Assembly: GCA_015233055.1 (NCBI GenBank)
Contig: JADFYN010000012.1
Location: 1-33,289, forward strand
Reading direction: 5' to 3'
Source of the DNA: Deltaproteobacteria bacterium
Lineage (GTDB): Bacteria > Desulfobacterota > JADFXK01
Length of the DNA stretch: 33,289 bases
Shown here: piece after piece, positions 8,178 through 17,548 of the stretch
Layout of the letters: each line of letters starts with the position of its first letter
Numbering within the stretch: the stretch's first letter is position 1
The notes under the pieces: model-generated
Seen by the model: the letters and a program-made list of their open reading frames with translations, nothing else
The model's database searches: none
Told to the model about the DNA's origin: nothing
Program-made: the position numbers and the translations under genes

Positions 8178-9295
8178 TGGATCACGAATTTACAGACCAA
8201 CTGAAGGGAATATTGCGAACACGTTTTGGGGAACACGCTGAAGATGTATACGAAAAAAGCCCCATGCTGCAATACCTCAACATAAAAAGTAGATCTGCGA
8301 ATAGAGGATCAAAGGCAAGGGGAAGCTTTGCGAATTTCTACGCTATTTACGTTTTGGTGGAGGACTATCTGGCGCATGGTTTTGACAAGGAGGGTGATTA
8401 CTCAGGATATGAGGGTGCTAGATTTAAAGATTTGTCTCTTCGGCAGAGAGAATTGCCCTTTGGGAACAGGCTGGAAAATCATGCCTTAAATCACCGGATG
8501 AACGAAGACTTCCGGAAATATTTTCCACAGTCAACATTCATCCCAATCTTACGGGATGTTAGTGCAAATCGTTATTGGATTAATGAGAACCTTCTGAAGG
8601 TGACGACTAACAGCAATCTATATAATATTGCGAGTGTTATCATTGATATAATTGACTTATATGTAAAAACAAAAAAACATGCTTTCAATGCGTTTATACA
8701 AACATGCGAACGATTGAGAAATATTGATAAAGAGAGTGCTAATGCTATAGAAGAATTCATACTGAGTCTCTTGGCTACGAACGTTGATGCGCGAGTCTTT
8801 GAAATCGTAACTTAAGCTATTTTAAAGTATTACTATGATGAACAGATGGTGTATCTCGGGTTCGAAATCGATCACATCACCAAAGAAAACCTGAAGCTAT
8901 ACAAGACAGGCAGAACAAATGCAAATGATGGAGGTATCGATTTTGTGATGCGGCCACTGGGAAGATTCTTTCAAGTCACAGAAACTCTGGACGTGAGGAA
9001 ATACTTCTTAGATATTGACAAAATAGAACACTATCCGATAACATTTGTCATCAAGTCGGAGAAATCGATCGACTATTTGAAGCGGCAACTTGAAGATAAG
9101 GCCAAGAAACAGTATGCTGTAGCGGCCATAGTCCGGCAATATCTCAACTGCATCGAAGAAATTATTAATATTCCTGCCTTGGAGGAGAGGTTCAGAGAGA
9201 CAGTGAAAAATAACCGCATTAGAGAAGTGTTAGAGGAAATCATCAAACAAAGCAAAGTTGAGTTTAATCATAGGGGGTCCGACGAAGACGGATAG
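8174..9295 (+). pseudogene. Restriction endonuclease interrupted by an in-frame TAA
   Basis: The ORF track splits this into 213-aa (8174-8815) and 149-aa (8846-9295) pieces, but both are in the same frame. After the TAA at 8813-8815 translation continues without break as AILKYYYDEQ and then the second piece, so a single original protein of about 373 aa was interrupted by one nonsense codon, possibly a Tyr codon (TAT or TAC) changed to TAA. The downstream half carries 'NANDGGIDF' and 'GRFFQVTE', which look like the acidic core of a PD-(D/E)xK-type nuclease. The upstream half alone therefore lacks the likely active site. It overlaps the methyltransferase by ATGA, the normal layout of a type II R-M pair. 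UAA is not a known Sec or Pyl codon, so recoding is unlikely. A sequencing error is the main alternative. Confidence 0.82.
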
Positions 9296-9371
9296 TTCAA
9301 TAAGCCTATATTTATTGCCTAACTATTTCGACTTCTGGGTTACTTATCGTAGACAAATTGGAGGTAACGGC

Positions 9372-10661
9372 ATGGCCCGTTTTATGCCTGAAATCAAGAC
9401 CACGGAAGAACTGGCCGCGCTGCAATTGGAGGGTCTGAAGTGGACGGTCAACCATGCCTATCATGGTTCCGACTTCTATCGGAAAAAACTGGATGCGGCC
9501 GGGATAAAGCCCGAAGACATCAAGTCATTGGCCGACTTGCCGCGGTTACCGATGACCATGGCCCATGAACTCCAGGGAGATTATCCCTTTCCGTTGCGGG
9601 CCGTTTCCCATGACCGGATTGTCCGGATTCATGCCTCATCCGGCACCACCGGCAAACGTAAGGTTTTTTGTTATACGGCCAAAGACCTCGAAGACTGGAC
9701 CTATTTTTTTGCCCGATGCTACGAGATGGCCGGTTTAACCGTGGAGGACCGCGTCCAGATTGCCGTCGGCTATGGTTTGTGGACGGCTGGAACGGGTTTC
9801 CAGGCCGGTTGCGAGCGATACGGAGCCATGGCCATTCCCATCGGTCCCGGCAATGTGGATCTGCAATGTGAATTCCTGGTGGATTTTCAAACCACGGTGC
9901 TCTGCTGCACGGCCTCCATGGGCCTGTTATTGGCTGAACGAGTGGAAGCTGAGAAACTACGGGACAAAATAAATCTCAAGAAAGTCATCTTCGGCTCAGA
10001 ACGGTCCTCCCAGGCCATGCGAGATAGGATCAAAGTTCTGCTGGGGGTGGAGCATCTGTTTGATATTCCAGGCATGACCGAACTCTATGGGCCGGGGACA
10101 GGCCTGGATTGTCTGAAGCATGAAGGCATCCACTACTGGGCGGACTATTACATTCTCGAAATAATCGATCCTGAAACCTTCCAACCGGTGCCGGAAGGCG
10201 AAACCGGCGAAATGGTCGTGACCACGTTGCGGAAAGAAGCCGCTCCCCTGATCCGGTATCGGACGCGGGACTTGACCAGATTGATCCCCCAGTTATGCTC
10301 CTGTGGTTCCGTCCTGCCCATGCATGGACCGCTTCTCGGCCGGACCGACGATATGATCATCTTCAGGGCGGTGAATATCTATCCCGGACAAATCGACCAC
10401 GTCCTGTCCCGCGTGGCCGGTGTCGGCAGCGAGTACCAGATTCATTTGGAGCGGAAAGATGACGGCAAAGACTATATGACGGTGGCGGTGGAAAGGGCCA
10501 AACAAGGCGATCCTGCCGATGACGGTAACCTCATTAAAGCCGTCTCGACCGGAATCAAAAAGCAGGCCATGGTCAGCGCCGATGTCCGGATTGTCAATTA
10601 TGGGGACTTACCTCGGAGTGAGCGAAAAAGCAAACGTGTCTTTGATCATCGGCCGGATTAG
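9372..10661 (+). CDS. Phenylacetate-CoA ligase-like AMP-forming acyl/aryl-CoA ligase
   Basis: A 429-aa adenylate-forming enzyme that activates a carboxylic acid with ATP and CoA. The P-loop-like motif SSGTTGKRKV (residues 89-98), 'MTELYGPG', 'RYRTRDLTRL' and the C-terminal 'RSERKSKRVFD' (with the adenylation Lys region) follow the order of PaaK-type ligases, and the length (about 430) is right. The track starts at 9258, but the ATG at 9372 is preceded by TTGGAGG and begins the normal N-terminus (MARFMPEIKT). Base composition matches the mutase and hyuAB genes rather than the R-M insert, so it likely belonged directly behind hyuB. The substrate may be an aromatic or oxo acid produced by the carboxylase; this is not provable from the sequence. 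Confidence 0.9.
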   Translation: MARFMPEIKTTEELAALQLEGLKWTVNHAYHGSDFYRKKLDAAGIKPEDIKSLADLPRLPMTMAHELQGDYPFPLRAVSHDRIVRIHASSGTTGKRKVFCYTAKDLEDWTYFFARCYEMAGLTVEDRVQIAVGYGLWTAGTGFQAGCERYGAMAIPIGPGNVDLQCEFLVDFQTTVLCCTASMGLLLAERVEAEKLRDKINLKKVIFGSERSSQAMRDRIKVLLGVEHLFDIPGMTELYGPGTGLDCLKHEGIHYWADYYILEIIDPETFQPVPEGETGEMVVTTLRKEAAPLIRYRTRDLTRLIPQLCSCGSVLPMHGPLLGRTDDMIIFRAVNIYPGQIDHVLSRVAGVGSEYQIHLERKDDGKDYMTVAVERAKQGDPADDGNLIKAVSTGIKKQAMVSADVRIVNYGDLPRSERKSKRVFDHRPD

Positions 10662-10788
10662 CCGGGCAGCCGCATCTGATCTGAGGTGATGTTTTGATCT
10701 TCCGGCTGCTCTCCGGCCGGGCCGCGATCTTCTCGACGCAGCATCCGTTCATGGCCTCCCCCAATGAGACCGTCAAGCCACTAGAGAC

Positions 10789-12183
10789 ATGAATATGAGA
10801 ATCACCGAGATAGCCGTCAACGGGCTCTTCGGCCTATTTGACCACCACATTCCGCTGAACTTGAGTGAACGCGTTACCATCATTCACGGGCCAAATGGAT
10901 TTGGGAAGACCGTCTTGTTGCAAATGATTGACGGATTATTCAATTATAATTACGAGATATTTTCCAGGGTCCCGTTCAGTCTCTTTCGAATCAGATTCAA
11001 TGACAAAACTTCGTTGAATGTAAAGAGAAATCGGCCCACATCAGCCGGTGTCGGCCCGGAAATCAAAGCTTATGGATTACAGCCGGAAGATGAATTAATC
11101 GATCTGGCCTCGTTAAGCCTGGAAGGGGTTACGGATTTTGCCGGTGATCTGGAAAATTTGTATCTCGAATTACGGAGGACCGGGCTACCAGGGTGGTTCA
11201 GCACAAAAACGGGTTCGACACCTGATGGTCTGGATAAAACAGGACTATACGTTTGGTGGCTGCTAAAAAGACATCCTCGCTACCCTGACTGGCTGGCCAT
11301 TATCCGCTCGGTTAATCCAGTTTGTTTGATAAATCGTGACCAATTGACGGCCTACCAACAGCCGGTGATGGACCCATGGTCAGGACCAGGCCAGGGCCCG
11401 ATGGGAGGCCCAGGTCTGACCGGCAGTTCGACGCCACTGCTGAATAAATATCCGGCCGTACCTGAATACGCCAGACAATTATCTGCTAACATCAACAAAA
11501 TATTGGCTGATTCAACCCAGTTATCTATGAGTCTGGACAGCACTTACCCGAAACGTCTGATTGGCGATTTGCGGGAGAAGAAATGGGCGGGAGTTAACGA
11601 AGGCGAACTACGTCGAGAACTGAGTGAGCTAGACAAGAAGAGGGCCCGCCTGGCCGCGGCGGGGTTTATGGACAAGCAACAGGACTCCGTCGAGATCCCC
11701 AACCAACCTGTGGGCCGGGAGACATTACATGTACTCATGACTTATGTGTCGGATGTTAAACAAAAGCTGGGTATTTTTGAGGAGATGCTTAAAAAAATTG
11801 AATTGTTGAAGCGAATTATCAACAAATATTTTTATGGCAAGGAATTAATTATCGACAGGCAAGAAGGGTTTGTCTTCATGATGCCCGATGGCCACAGGTT
11901 GCCGTTGAGCGGGCTGTCGTCGGGCGAGCAACACCTCCTGGTCCTGGTCTATAAACTTCTTTTTGAGGTGGAGACTGACAGCCTGGTAATGATAGATGAG
12001 CCTGAGACATCCTTACACCTTGCCTGGCAACAGAAGTTTTTGGACGATCTAATGGATATTACCGGGTTAGTTGGATTCGATTGCTTGATTGCCACGCATT
12101 CACCAGATATCATTAGCGATCATTGGGGGTTGACGGTGGCTATGGAAGCTCGTAAAAACCAGGCGGAAGCAAGACCGGCATGA
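10789..12183 (+). CDS. ABC/AAA15-type ATPase of a two-gene defence cassette (AriA/OLD-like)
   Basis: A 464-aa SMC/ABC-like ATPase. Walker A GPNGFGKT is at residues 34-41. The signature-like SGLSSGEQ is near 374-381, Walker B LVMIDEPETS spans 399-408 with Glu404 as likely catalytic base, and the switch His lies in THSPD (about 436-440). The middle (residues 60-370) carries charged helices and an odd Gly/Pro-rich loop near 193-216 (SGPGQGPMGGPG). The gene overlaps the DUF4435 gene downstream by 4 bp (ATGA), so the two products probably act together. ATPase plus DUF4435 is the pairing of PARIS (AriA/AriB), an anti-phage system that responds to phage anti-restriction proteins; related OLD-like ATPases are the alternative. 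ATG codons at 10789 and 10795 are both possible starts, with no strong ribosome-binding site. Confidence 0.85.
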   Translation: MNMRITEIAVNGLFGLFDHHIPLNLSERVTIIHGPNGFGKTVLLQMIDGLFNYNYEIFSRVPFSLFRIRFNDKTSLNVKRNRPTSAGVGPEIKAYGLQPEDELIDLASLSLEGVTDFAGDLENLYLELRRTGLPGWFSTKTGSTPDGLDKTGLYVWWLLKRHPRYPDWLAIIRSVNPVCLINRDQLTAYQQPVMDPWSGPGQGPMGGPGLTGSSTPLLNKYPAVPEYARQLSANINKILADSTQLSMSLDSTYPKRLIGDLREKKWAGVNEGELRRELSELDKKRARLAAAGFMDKQQDSVEIPNQPVGRETLHVLMTYVSDVKQKLGIFEEMLKKIELLKRIINKYFYGKELIIDRQEGFVFMMPDGHRLPLSGLSSGEQHLLVLVYKLLFEVETDSLVMIDEPETSLHLAWQQKFLDDLMDITGLVGFDCLIATHSPDIISDHWGLTVAMEARKNQAEARPA

Positions 12184-13109
12184 AAGATTTCATTACCCCG
12201 AGGCGAACCGCCAACGCCATACTCATGCTCAGGGCGCACGCTCAATATCGAAGTAAGAGCTTTCTTGTCGTTGAGGGGCCGACCGATCGTGATATTTTTG
12301 ACCGGCTCATCGACCAAAACAATTGTGATATCAAGGTGGCCTCTGGAAAAGATAACGTGATCATGGTGCTTAAGGAACTCCAAAAAGGAAAGGACAGGTT
12401 CGAGGGAGTCTTGGGCGTGATTGATACGGATTTCTGGATGCTGAATGGGACGGCGTCACCGGTTGACAACCTTTTCCTGACTGATACCCATGACCTGGAG
12501 ACGATGATTATTTCATCTCCGGCACTGGAAGAAGTGGTGCGGGACTACTCCCCTCCGGACTGTGTTCTGTCGCCTGAAGAGATGACTGCGATCATCCGAG
12601 GGACACTGATAAGTATCGGAAAAGACATCGGCTATCTACGGTGGTTGAACGATACGGAGTCTTTGGGATTAAGGTTTGAAGGGTTGCCGATCACCGACTT
12701 TGTCGAACCGATGACGCAGGTGATAGACATCGCCGGGCTGACATCGGCGACAAGAGTCGGCGGAAACGGAGATTCATTAGAAGAAGCTGTTATTAAACAT
12801 AAATTTTGTGAATTGCAGGAGGTGGCGGCGGATCCCTGGCAGCTTTGTCAAGGGCATGATCTTATGTCTCTATTAGAGATTTTCCTACCGTTGATTATAG
12901 AAGAGAATTGTGGCGACGATACCGCAGCCGGGCCCTCTGGTCAATTCGCCTCAGCAGAAATATCCCAAAGTCTTTTGGCCGCTTTTGGACCCGGGCTTTT
13001 CGCTGAAACCAAACTGCATGCTTCGATCCAAAAATGGGAAGAGGAGAATCACCCATATCTTGTATTGTCAGATGGGGCACCCCGTTCAGTTTTGGAAATC
13101 AGGATTTGA
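12180..13109 (+). CDS. DUF4435 TOPRIM-like protein (AriB-like effector)
   Basis: A 309-aa protein with the TOPRIM-type acidic pattern of DUF4435: Glu32 in 'VVEGPTDRDIF', the DxD pair Asp82/Asp84 in 'GVIDTDFWML', and a following 'TDTHDLETMI' block (102-110). In PARIS systems the DUF4435 partner AriB is the toxic nuclease (tRNA-cleaving) held by the ATPase until triggered; whether this protein is a nuclease is inferred from the intact acidic residues. The start at 12180 is set by the ATGA overlap with the ATPase. The C-terminal half is predicted helical, without recognisable motifs. Convergent with the GGDEF gene, whose stop is about 110 bp away. Confidence 0.85.
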   Translation: MKDFITPRRTANAILMLRAHAQYRSKSFLVVEGPTDRDIFDRLIDQNNCDIKVASGKDNVIMVLKELQKGKDRFEGVLGVIDTDFWMLNGTASPVDNLFLTDTHDLETMIISSPALEEVVRDYSPPDCVLSPEEMTAIIRGTLISIGKDIGYLRWLNDTESLGLRFEGLPITDFVEPMTQVIDIAGLTSATRVGGNGDSLEEAVIKHKFCELQEVAADPWQLCQGHDLMSLLEIFLPLIIEENCGDDTAAGPSGQFASAEISQSLLAAFGPGLFAETKLHASIQKWEEENHPYLVLSDGAPRSVLEIRI

Positions 13110-13221
13110 TCTTGTTTGCTGTGGCCGATATCAGCCACGAAAAAGGCCGGCGGATTGTCCGGACTAACAAACCTGGTGTGCCGACCGGCTGGTTTGGACT
13201 GTGTGGCCCATCATGACATGC

Positions 13222-14922
13222 TTAGCAGGTGGACACCTCCGTCCGGTTTCGTCCGAGATGCTTGGCCGAGAGCATGGCTTGATCTGCTCGTCCGATAGCA
13301 TCTCCGATTTCGTCATCGGGCTTGATACAACCTACGCCCAGGCAGATGGTCACCGGGACGCTCGCGGCGCCAAATTGGAAATCTATCAAAAAAATCATTT
13401 TTCTAATTTTTTCGGCGACGATATATCCTTCCTGGAGGGAGGTTTCCGGTAATACAATGACAAATTCGTCTCCTCCAAAGCGGGCAAAAAAATCCACCTC
13501 CCGGACATGTTCTTTCACCACTTCGCAGAGCTCTTTCAATATTTGGTCACCATTCAGGTGGCCGTACTTGTCATTTATGGCTTTGAAATTATCGACATCA
13601 AACATGAGCAGAGTGCACGGCCGGCCATACCGCTGATGCCGAATGATCTCGTCATTCACCCGCCGGTTCAAGGCGCGGCGGTTGGGGATTTGAGTCAGGT
13701 CATCCATTTCCGCCTTGCCTTTGGCTTCCTCAAATTCACGTCTGACCTCCGTAAATTTCTTCTGCAAACTATGGACGCTTTCTTCCAATTCAATAAACTT
13801 ATTCTTCTCTTGCGTGCGCTTTTTTCTAATGGTGGCCCTGATCAGGTCGAGACCCTTGATCGTCATATCTTTTAGCTCGGAAGGCGCCAGTCTCTTATCC
13901 AGATTTTCTCTGATACTGATTACTTCACTCCTGATAATCCGATTTAAGGCCAGGCCGTTCTCCAACGCACCTCTTTCCTTATCTAACAATTCATCAACAA
14001 ATTCTTGCTCCAATTCAAGCAGCCGATCTAATATCTCGTGCAACATCTTGGTTGTTTCTTCGTTCCTGCGGGTGTACTCTTTGATCAGCCTGGTGATCAA
14101 CCTCTTATAGTTGACTATATCGTTTAGATTAAAGTCAGTTAGCAATTCCGAAATAAAATGATCGAGCCGCTGATTGAATTCAGATTCATTCTCAGAATAG
14201 AGCTGGTTGATTATGCCCATCAGCAATTCTTGGAACTCGCCCTGCAATTTTTCCCGCGAGACTATAATCCGGGATAGGACTCTTTCGGCCATCGCATGGC
14301 TGATCCCTGAAAATTCCAGGCCATATATACATGGATGATCCGCTCTGTCATCCTTATGAACTACAGTGGCCTCAAGCTCGACATTCTGCTCGGCTGAATA
14401 AGGAATAGACAAAAATACCAGTTGGTTGATACTTAGGAACACATCCGTACTGATTTTGCAACCGGTTTTGCTCATGTCACGTACTATGGCGGTGAAAGGG
14501 CCGGCCGGACCGTCTTGGTCGCTGGACCGAATAGACAATCCAGCACTTATGCGGACTTCAAAGCGCCGATGGCGTCTTTTGTCCATCCGTTGGATATGAA
14601 TAGGAAAGGTCAAGAAAATGATCGGAGCAGGCGACAGAGTCGAACTAATGATCCGGCATTTGAACCCCAACAAGGTCTCGTCATCCAACAATCTGACGAT
14701 GTAATTATCGCTTCCGGCTAATGAGGTGATGAGGGCGCCCTGGACCGTGGGCGTATCAACGGCCAAATAGACACCCTTCTTGGCTCCCACAATAACTGAT
14801 CGACCGCCGATTCTCTTACCATCTCGGCCAATGGTTTCAATAAGAACTTTGGCCTCTAACGAAGGGAGGAAGCCGTCTTCCTTTGACTGTTCGGTTATCA
14901 TATTCATGTTTTTTCTATCCAT
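13222..14922 (-). CDS. PilZ-GGDEF diguanylate cyclase with intact catalytic and inhibitory sites
   Basis: A 566-aa soluble protein. Residues 15-110 look like a YcgR-type N-terminal PilZN fold. The PilZ domain follows, with both c-di-GMP-binding motifs: RRHRR (116-120, RxxxR) and DMSKTG (149-154, D/NxSxxG). A helical, coiled-coil-rich linker covers about 225-400. The GGDEF domain runs from about 403 to 566, with GGDEF at 483-487 and the RxxD inhibitory site REVD at 474-477, five residues before 'GGDEF'. It should make c-di-GMP from two GTP, sense product through the I-site, and respond through the PilZ module. PilZ upstream of GGDEF in one chain is less usual than PAS or REC sensors. The start has AAGGATGG just upstream. 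No membrane segment is seen. Confidence 0.93.
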   Translation of the reverse strand: MDRKNMNMITEQSKEDGFLPSLEAKVLIETIGRDGKRIGGRSVIVGAKKGVYLAVDTPTVQGALITSLAGSDNYIVRLLDDETLLGFKCRIISSTLSPAPIIFLTFPIHIQRMDKRRHRRFEVRISAGLSIRSSDQDGPAGPFTAIVRDMSKTGCKISTDVFLSINQLVFLSIPYSAEQNVELEATVVHKDDRADHPCIYGLEFSGISHAMAERVLSRIIVSREKLQGEFQELLMGIINQLYSENESEFNQRLDHFISELLTDFNLNDIVNYKRLITRLIKEYTRRNEETTKMLHEILDRLLELEQEFVDELLDKERGALENGLALNRIIRSEVISIRENLDKRLAPSELKDMTIKGLDLIRATIRKKRTQEKNKFIELEESVHSLQKKFTEVRREFEEAKGKAEMDDLTQIPNRRALNRRVNDEIIRHQRYGRPCTLLMFDVDNFKAINDKYGHLNGDQILKELCEVVKEHVREVDFFARFGGDEFVIVLPETSLQEGYIVAEKIRKMIFLIDFQFGAASVPVTICLGVGCIKPDDEIGDAIGRADQAMLSAKHLGRNRTEVSTC

Positions 14923-14998
14923 TGGCCATCCTTATAGCTCTGGAGACCAGAGATTTCTTCATCGTCAAACATCAAACCGACAGCATAGCGCGAGAAAC

Positions 14999-15037
14999 AA
15001 AAAAACGCAAAGAAATTTAATTATTCCTTTGCGTTTT
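14999..15037 (-). terminator. Intrinsic terminator after lon
   Basis: On the minus strand an 11-bp stem (15027-15037 with 15002-15012, aaaacgcaaag type) and a 14-nt loop are followed by an uninterrupted T7 run (complement of 14999-15005). It lies 64-102 bp beyond the lon stop codon and before the GGDEF start, so it should end the lon transcript and separate it from the downstream gene. Confidence 0.75.
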
Positions 15038-15100
15038 CTCGGGTTTTCGATTGTAACGAATAATTCCGGGAAATATCGACTCAAGCTGGGGCACCAGACA

Positions 15101-17548
15101 TCAATGAGTCCTTATCTCCGGAGAGGGAATTATATTTTCAAGCTGAAATAGGCTAAATGGTTCCGGCATAGGGTTAATGAACAACTCGTCGGGGTGATTT
15201 AGGGCCAGGGCTTCCCTTAATACCTGATCCATATGATCTACGGGAACAATGTTCATTGATCTCAAGATGTTATTTGGTATATCCTTAAGGTCTTTTTCGT
15301 TTTCTTTGGGAATGATGACCGTCTTAACGCCGGCCCGGTTGGCTGCGATCATTTTTTCCTTTAACCCACCAATCGGCAGCACCCGGCCGCGCAAGGTAAT
15401 CTCGCCGGTCATGGCAACATCGTTTTTGACCGGTTTTTTGAGCAGGGCGGAGACAATGGACGTGCCGATAGTGATTCCGGCCGATGGACCATCTTTAGGG
15501 ATAGCCCCTTCAGGGACATGGATATGAATGTCCACCTTTTGATAGAAATCCAAAGGCAGGCCGATACTGTTGGCCCGAGACCGGACGTAACTCATGGCCG
15601 CCTGAGCGGACTCTTGCATCACCTCGCCTAGTTTGCCGGTGATGATTAATCTGCCTTTGCCCGGCATTAAGACCACTTCAGTTTGGAGCAGTTCACCGCC
15701 CACTTCCGTCCAGGCCAATCCGGTGGTGAGCCCGACTTCATTCTTTTCTTCCGTCTTTCCATACCTGTATTTCTGCACGCCCAAATACTTGGCAATGGAG
15801 GAAGAAGACACCTTCATGAGCTTGTCGGTCCCCGACTTAAGAACTTCTTTGGCCACCTTGCGGCAAACAGAGGCTATTTCCCGTTCCAGGTTTCTGACTC
15901 CGGATTCTTTTGTGTATTCCCTGACAATGCTCAGGATGGCATTATCGGAAAACTCTATTTGTTCTGGTTTAAGGCCGTTGGCGTTTTGTTGTTTTCGGAG
16001 CAGGAACTGTTTGGCAATATTTAGTTTTTCATCTTCCGTGTACCCGGGCAGGCGAATGATTTCCATCCGATCCTGGAGCGGCAGGGGAATGGAGTAGAGA
16101 GTGTTGGCTGTAGTAATGAACATGATATCGGACAGGTCATAGTCGACGTCCATATAATGATCATTGAAGGCCATATTTTGTTCCGGATCCAATACCTCAA
16201 GCAAAGCGGCCGCGGGGTCGCCACGGAAATCGGTACTCATTTTGTCTACTTCATCGAGGCAAAACACCGGATTATTTGTCTTAACCTTACGCAATGACTG
16301 AATAATCTTCCCAGGCATGGCGCCTATGTAGGTCCTTCTATGGCCTCTGATTTCAGCCTCGTCGCGGACACCACCCAGTGATAACCGGATGAAGCTCCGC
16401 CCTGTGGCTCTGGCCACCGATTTGGCGATAGAGGTCTTGCCCACTCCAGGAGGCCCGACCAGGCACAAGATGGGCCCGCGAACCTTTTTAACCAGCGATT
16501 GAACGGCCAGGTACTCGGATATCCGCTCTTTCGGTTTTTTCAAACCATAATGATCCTCATCTAAGATTCTCTCGGCCTCGTTGATGTCGATCTTGGTCCG
16601 GGACAGGTTATACCACGGTAAAGCCAACAACCAGTCGATATAATTCCTGACCACAGTGGCTTCGGCCGACATGGGGGACATCAATTTCAGCTTTTTGAAC
16701 TCATTGCGAATCTTGGCGGCGGCTTCCTTAGACATTCTCTTACGGTTAATCTTTGTTTCTAACTCTTTTAGTTCACTCTTGAAGTCGTCCTTTTCCCCCA
16801 TCTCCTTCTGGATAGCCCGCATTTGTTCGTTAAGATAATAGTCCTTTTGGGTCTTTTCCATTTGCTTCTTGACCCGACTTTTTATGCGGTGTTCAATCTG
16901 GAGAATTTCGATTTCTGAGCGCATCAGGGCATACAGCTTTTCTAACCGGGCGCTGGGATCGGCAAGCTCCAACAGTTTTTGTTTCTCTTCTATTTTTACC
17001 CCCAGGTGGGCCGCGATGATATCCGCCAACCGGGAAGGATCGTTGATGCTTTCTATGGACTGGACTACTTCGTGCGGTATTTTCTTGTTTATTTTGGCAT
17101 AGGCTTCAAAGGTGGAGTTAATGCTCCGCAGCAAAGCCTTCAGTTCCAGGTCGTTTTTAAATTCATGAGCCAGCCGCTCTACCTCGACCAAAAAAAAGTC
17201 GGGGTTGGGAATAAAATGCTGGATACCGGCCCGTCTCTTTCCCTCGATCAAAGCCTTGACCGTGCCATCCGGGAGCCGGAGTAACTGGAGGATCGTCCCC
17301 AGGGTGCCGATATGGTGGATATCCTTTTCTTGAGGAATATCTGTCTTGGCGTCTATCTGGGTGGCCAGGAAGACGGTTCTGTCTTTGGTCATGGCATTTT
17401 CAAGGGCTTTGATGGACTTCTCGCGGCCAATAAATAACGGCGCCACCATGTGGGGGAAAATGACGATATCCCGGAGCGGCAGAAGAGGGACGGTGAGTCT
17501 ATTAATTCCAAGAAGATCCAAGTTTTTTTTCCTCGTTAAATTAAACAT
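15101..17548 (-). CDS. lon: ATP-dependent protease Lon (class LonA)
   Basis: An 815-aa LonA protease that degrades damaged and regulatory proteins in the cytoplasm. Domain order: N-terminal substrate-binding domain starting '[16 protein letters not shown]' (20-35), coiled coil about 190-290, AAA+ module with Walker A GPPGVGKT (365-372) and Walker B 'FCLDEVDKM' (429-437), and the peptidase domain with the Ser-Lys dyad Ser689 (KDGPSAG) and Lys732 (GGLKEK). Length is normal (about 780-820 aa). A weak GAGG sits 14 bp before the ATG. It is the last gene of the tig-clpP-clpX-lon block, but a 776-bp gap to clpX suggests its own promoter. Confidence 0.98.
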   Translation of the reverse strand: MFNLTRKKNLDLLGINRLTVPLLPLRDIVIFPHMVAPLFIGREKSIKALENAMTKDRTVFLATQIDAKTDIPQEKDIHHIGTLGTILQLLRLPDGTVKALIEGKRRAGIQHFIPNPDFFLVEVERLAHEFKNDLELKALLRSINSTFEAYAKINKKIPHEVVQSIESINDPSRLADIIAAHLGVKIEEKQKLLELADPSARLEKLYALMRSEIEILQIEHRIKSRVKKQMEKTQKDYYLNEQMRAIQKEMGEKDDFKSELKELETKINRKRMSKEAAAKIRNEFKKLKLMSPMSAEATVVRNYIDWLLALPWYNLSRTKIDINEAERILDEDHYGLKKPKERISEYLAVQSLVKKVRGPILCLVGPPGVGKTSIAKSVARATGRSFIRLSLGGVRDEAEIRGHRRTYIGAMPGKIIQSLRKVKTNNPVFCLDEVDKMSTDFRGDPAAALLEVLDPEQNMAFNDHYMDVDYDLSDIMFITTANTLYSIPLPLQDRMEIIRLPGYTEDEKLNIAKQFLLRKQQNANGLKPEQIEFSDNAILSIVREYTKESGVRNLEREIASVCRKVAKEVLKSGTDKLMKVSSSSIAKYLGVQKYRYGKTEEKNEVGLTTGLAWTEVGGELLQTEVVLMPGKGRLIITGKLGEVMQESAQAAMSYVRSRANSIGLPLDFYQKVDIHIHVPEGAIPKDGPSAGITIGTSIVSALLKKPVKNDVAMTGEITLRGRVLPIGGLKEKMIAANRAGVKTVIIPKENEKDLKDIPNNILRSMNIVPVDHMDQVLREALALNHPDELFINPMPEPFSLFQLENIIPSPEIRTH

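Noticed and set aside
8813-8815. Programmed stop-codon read-through in the endonuclease gene
   Set aside because: The codon is TAA, not TGA (Sec) or TAG (Pyl), and no recoding structure is evident. A nonsense mutation or sequencing error is simpler.
13110-13221. Terminator between the convergent DUF4435 and GGDEF genes
   Set aside because: A gccgg/ccggc pairing followed by ctttttc exists on the minus strand, but it has a loop of over 30 nt and weak pairing, so it was not called.
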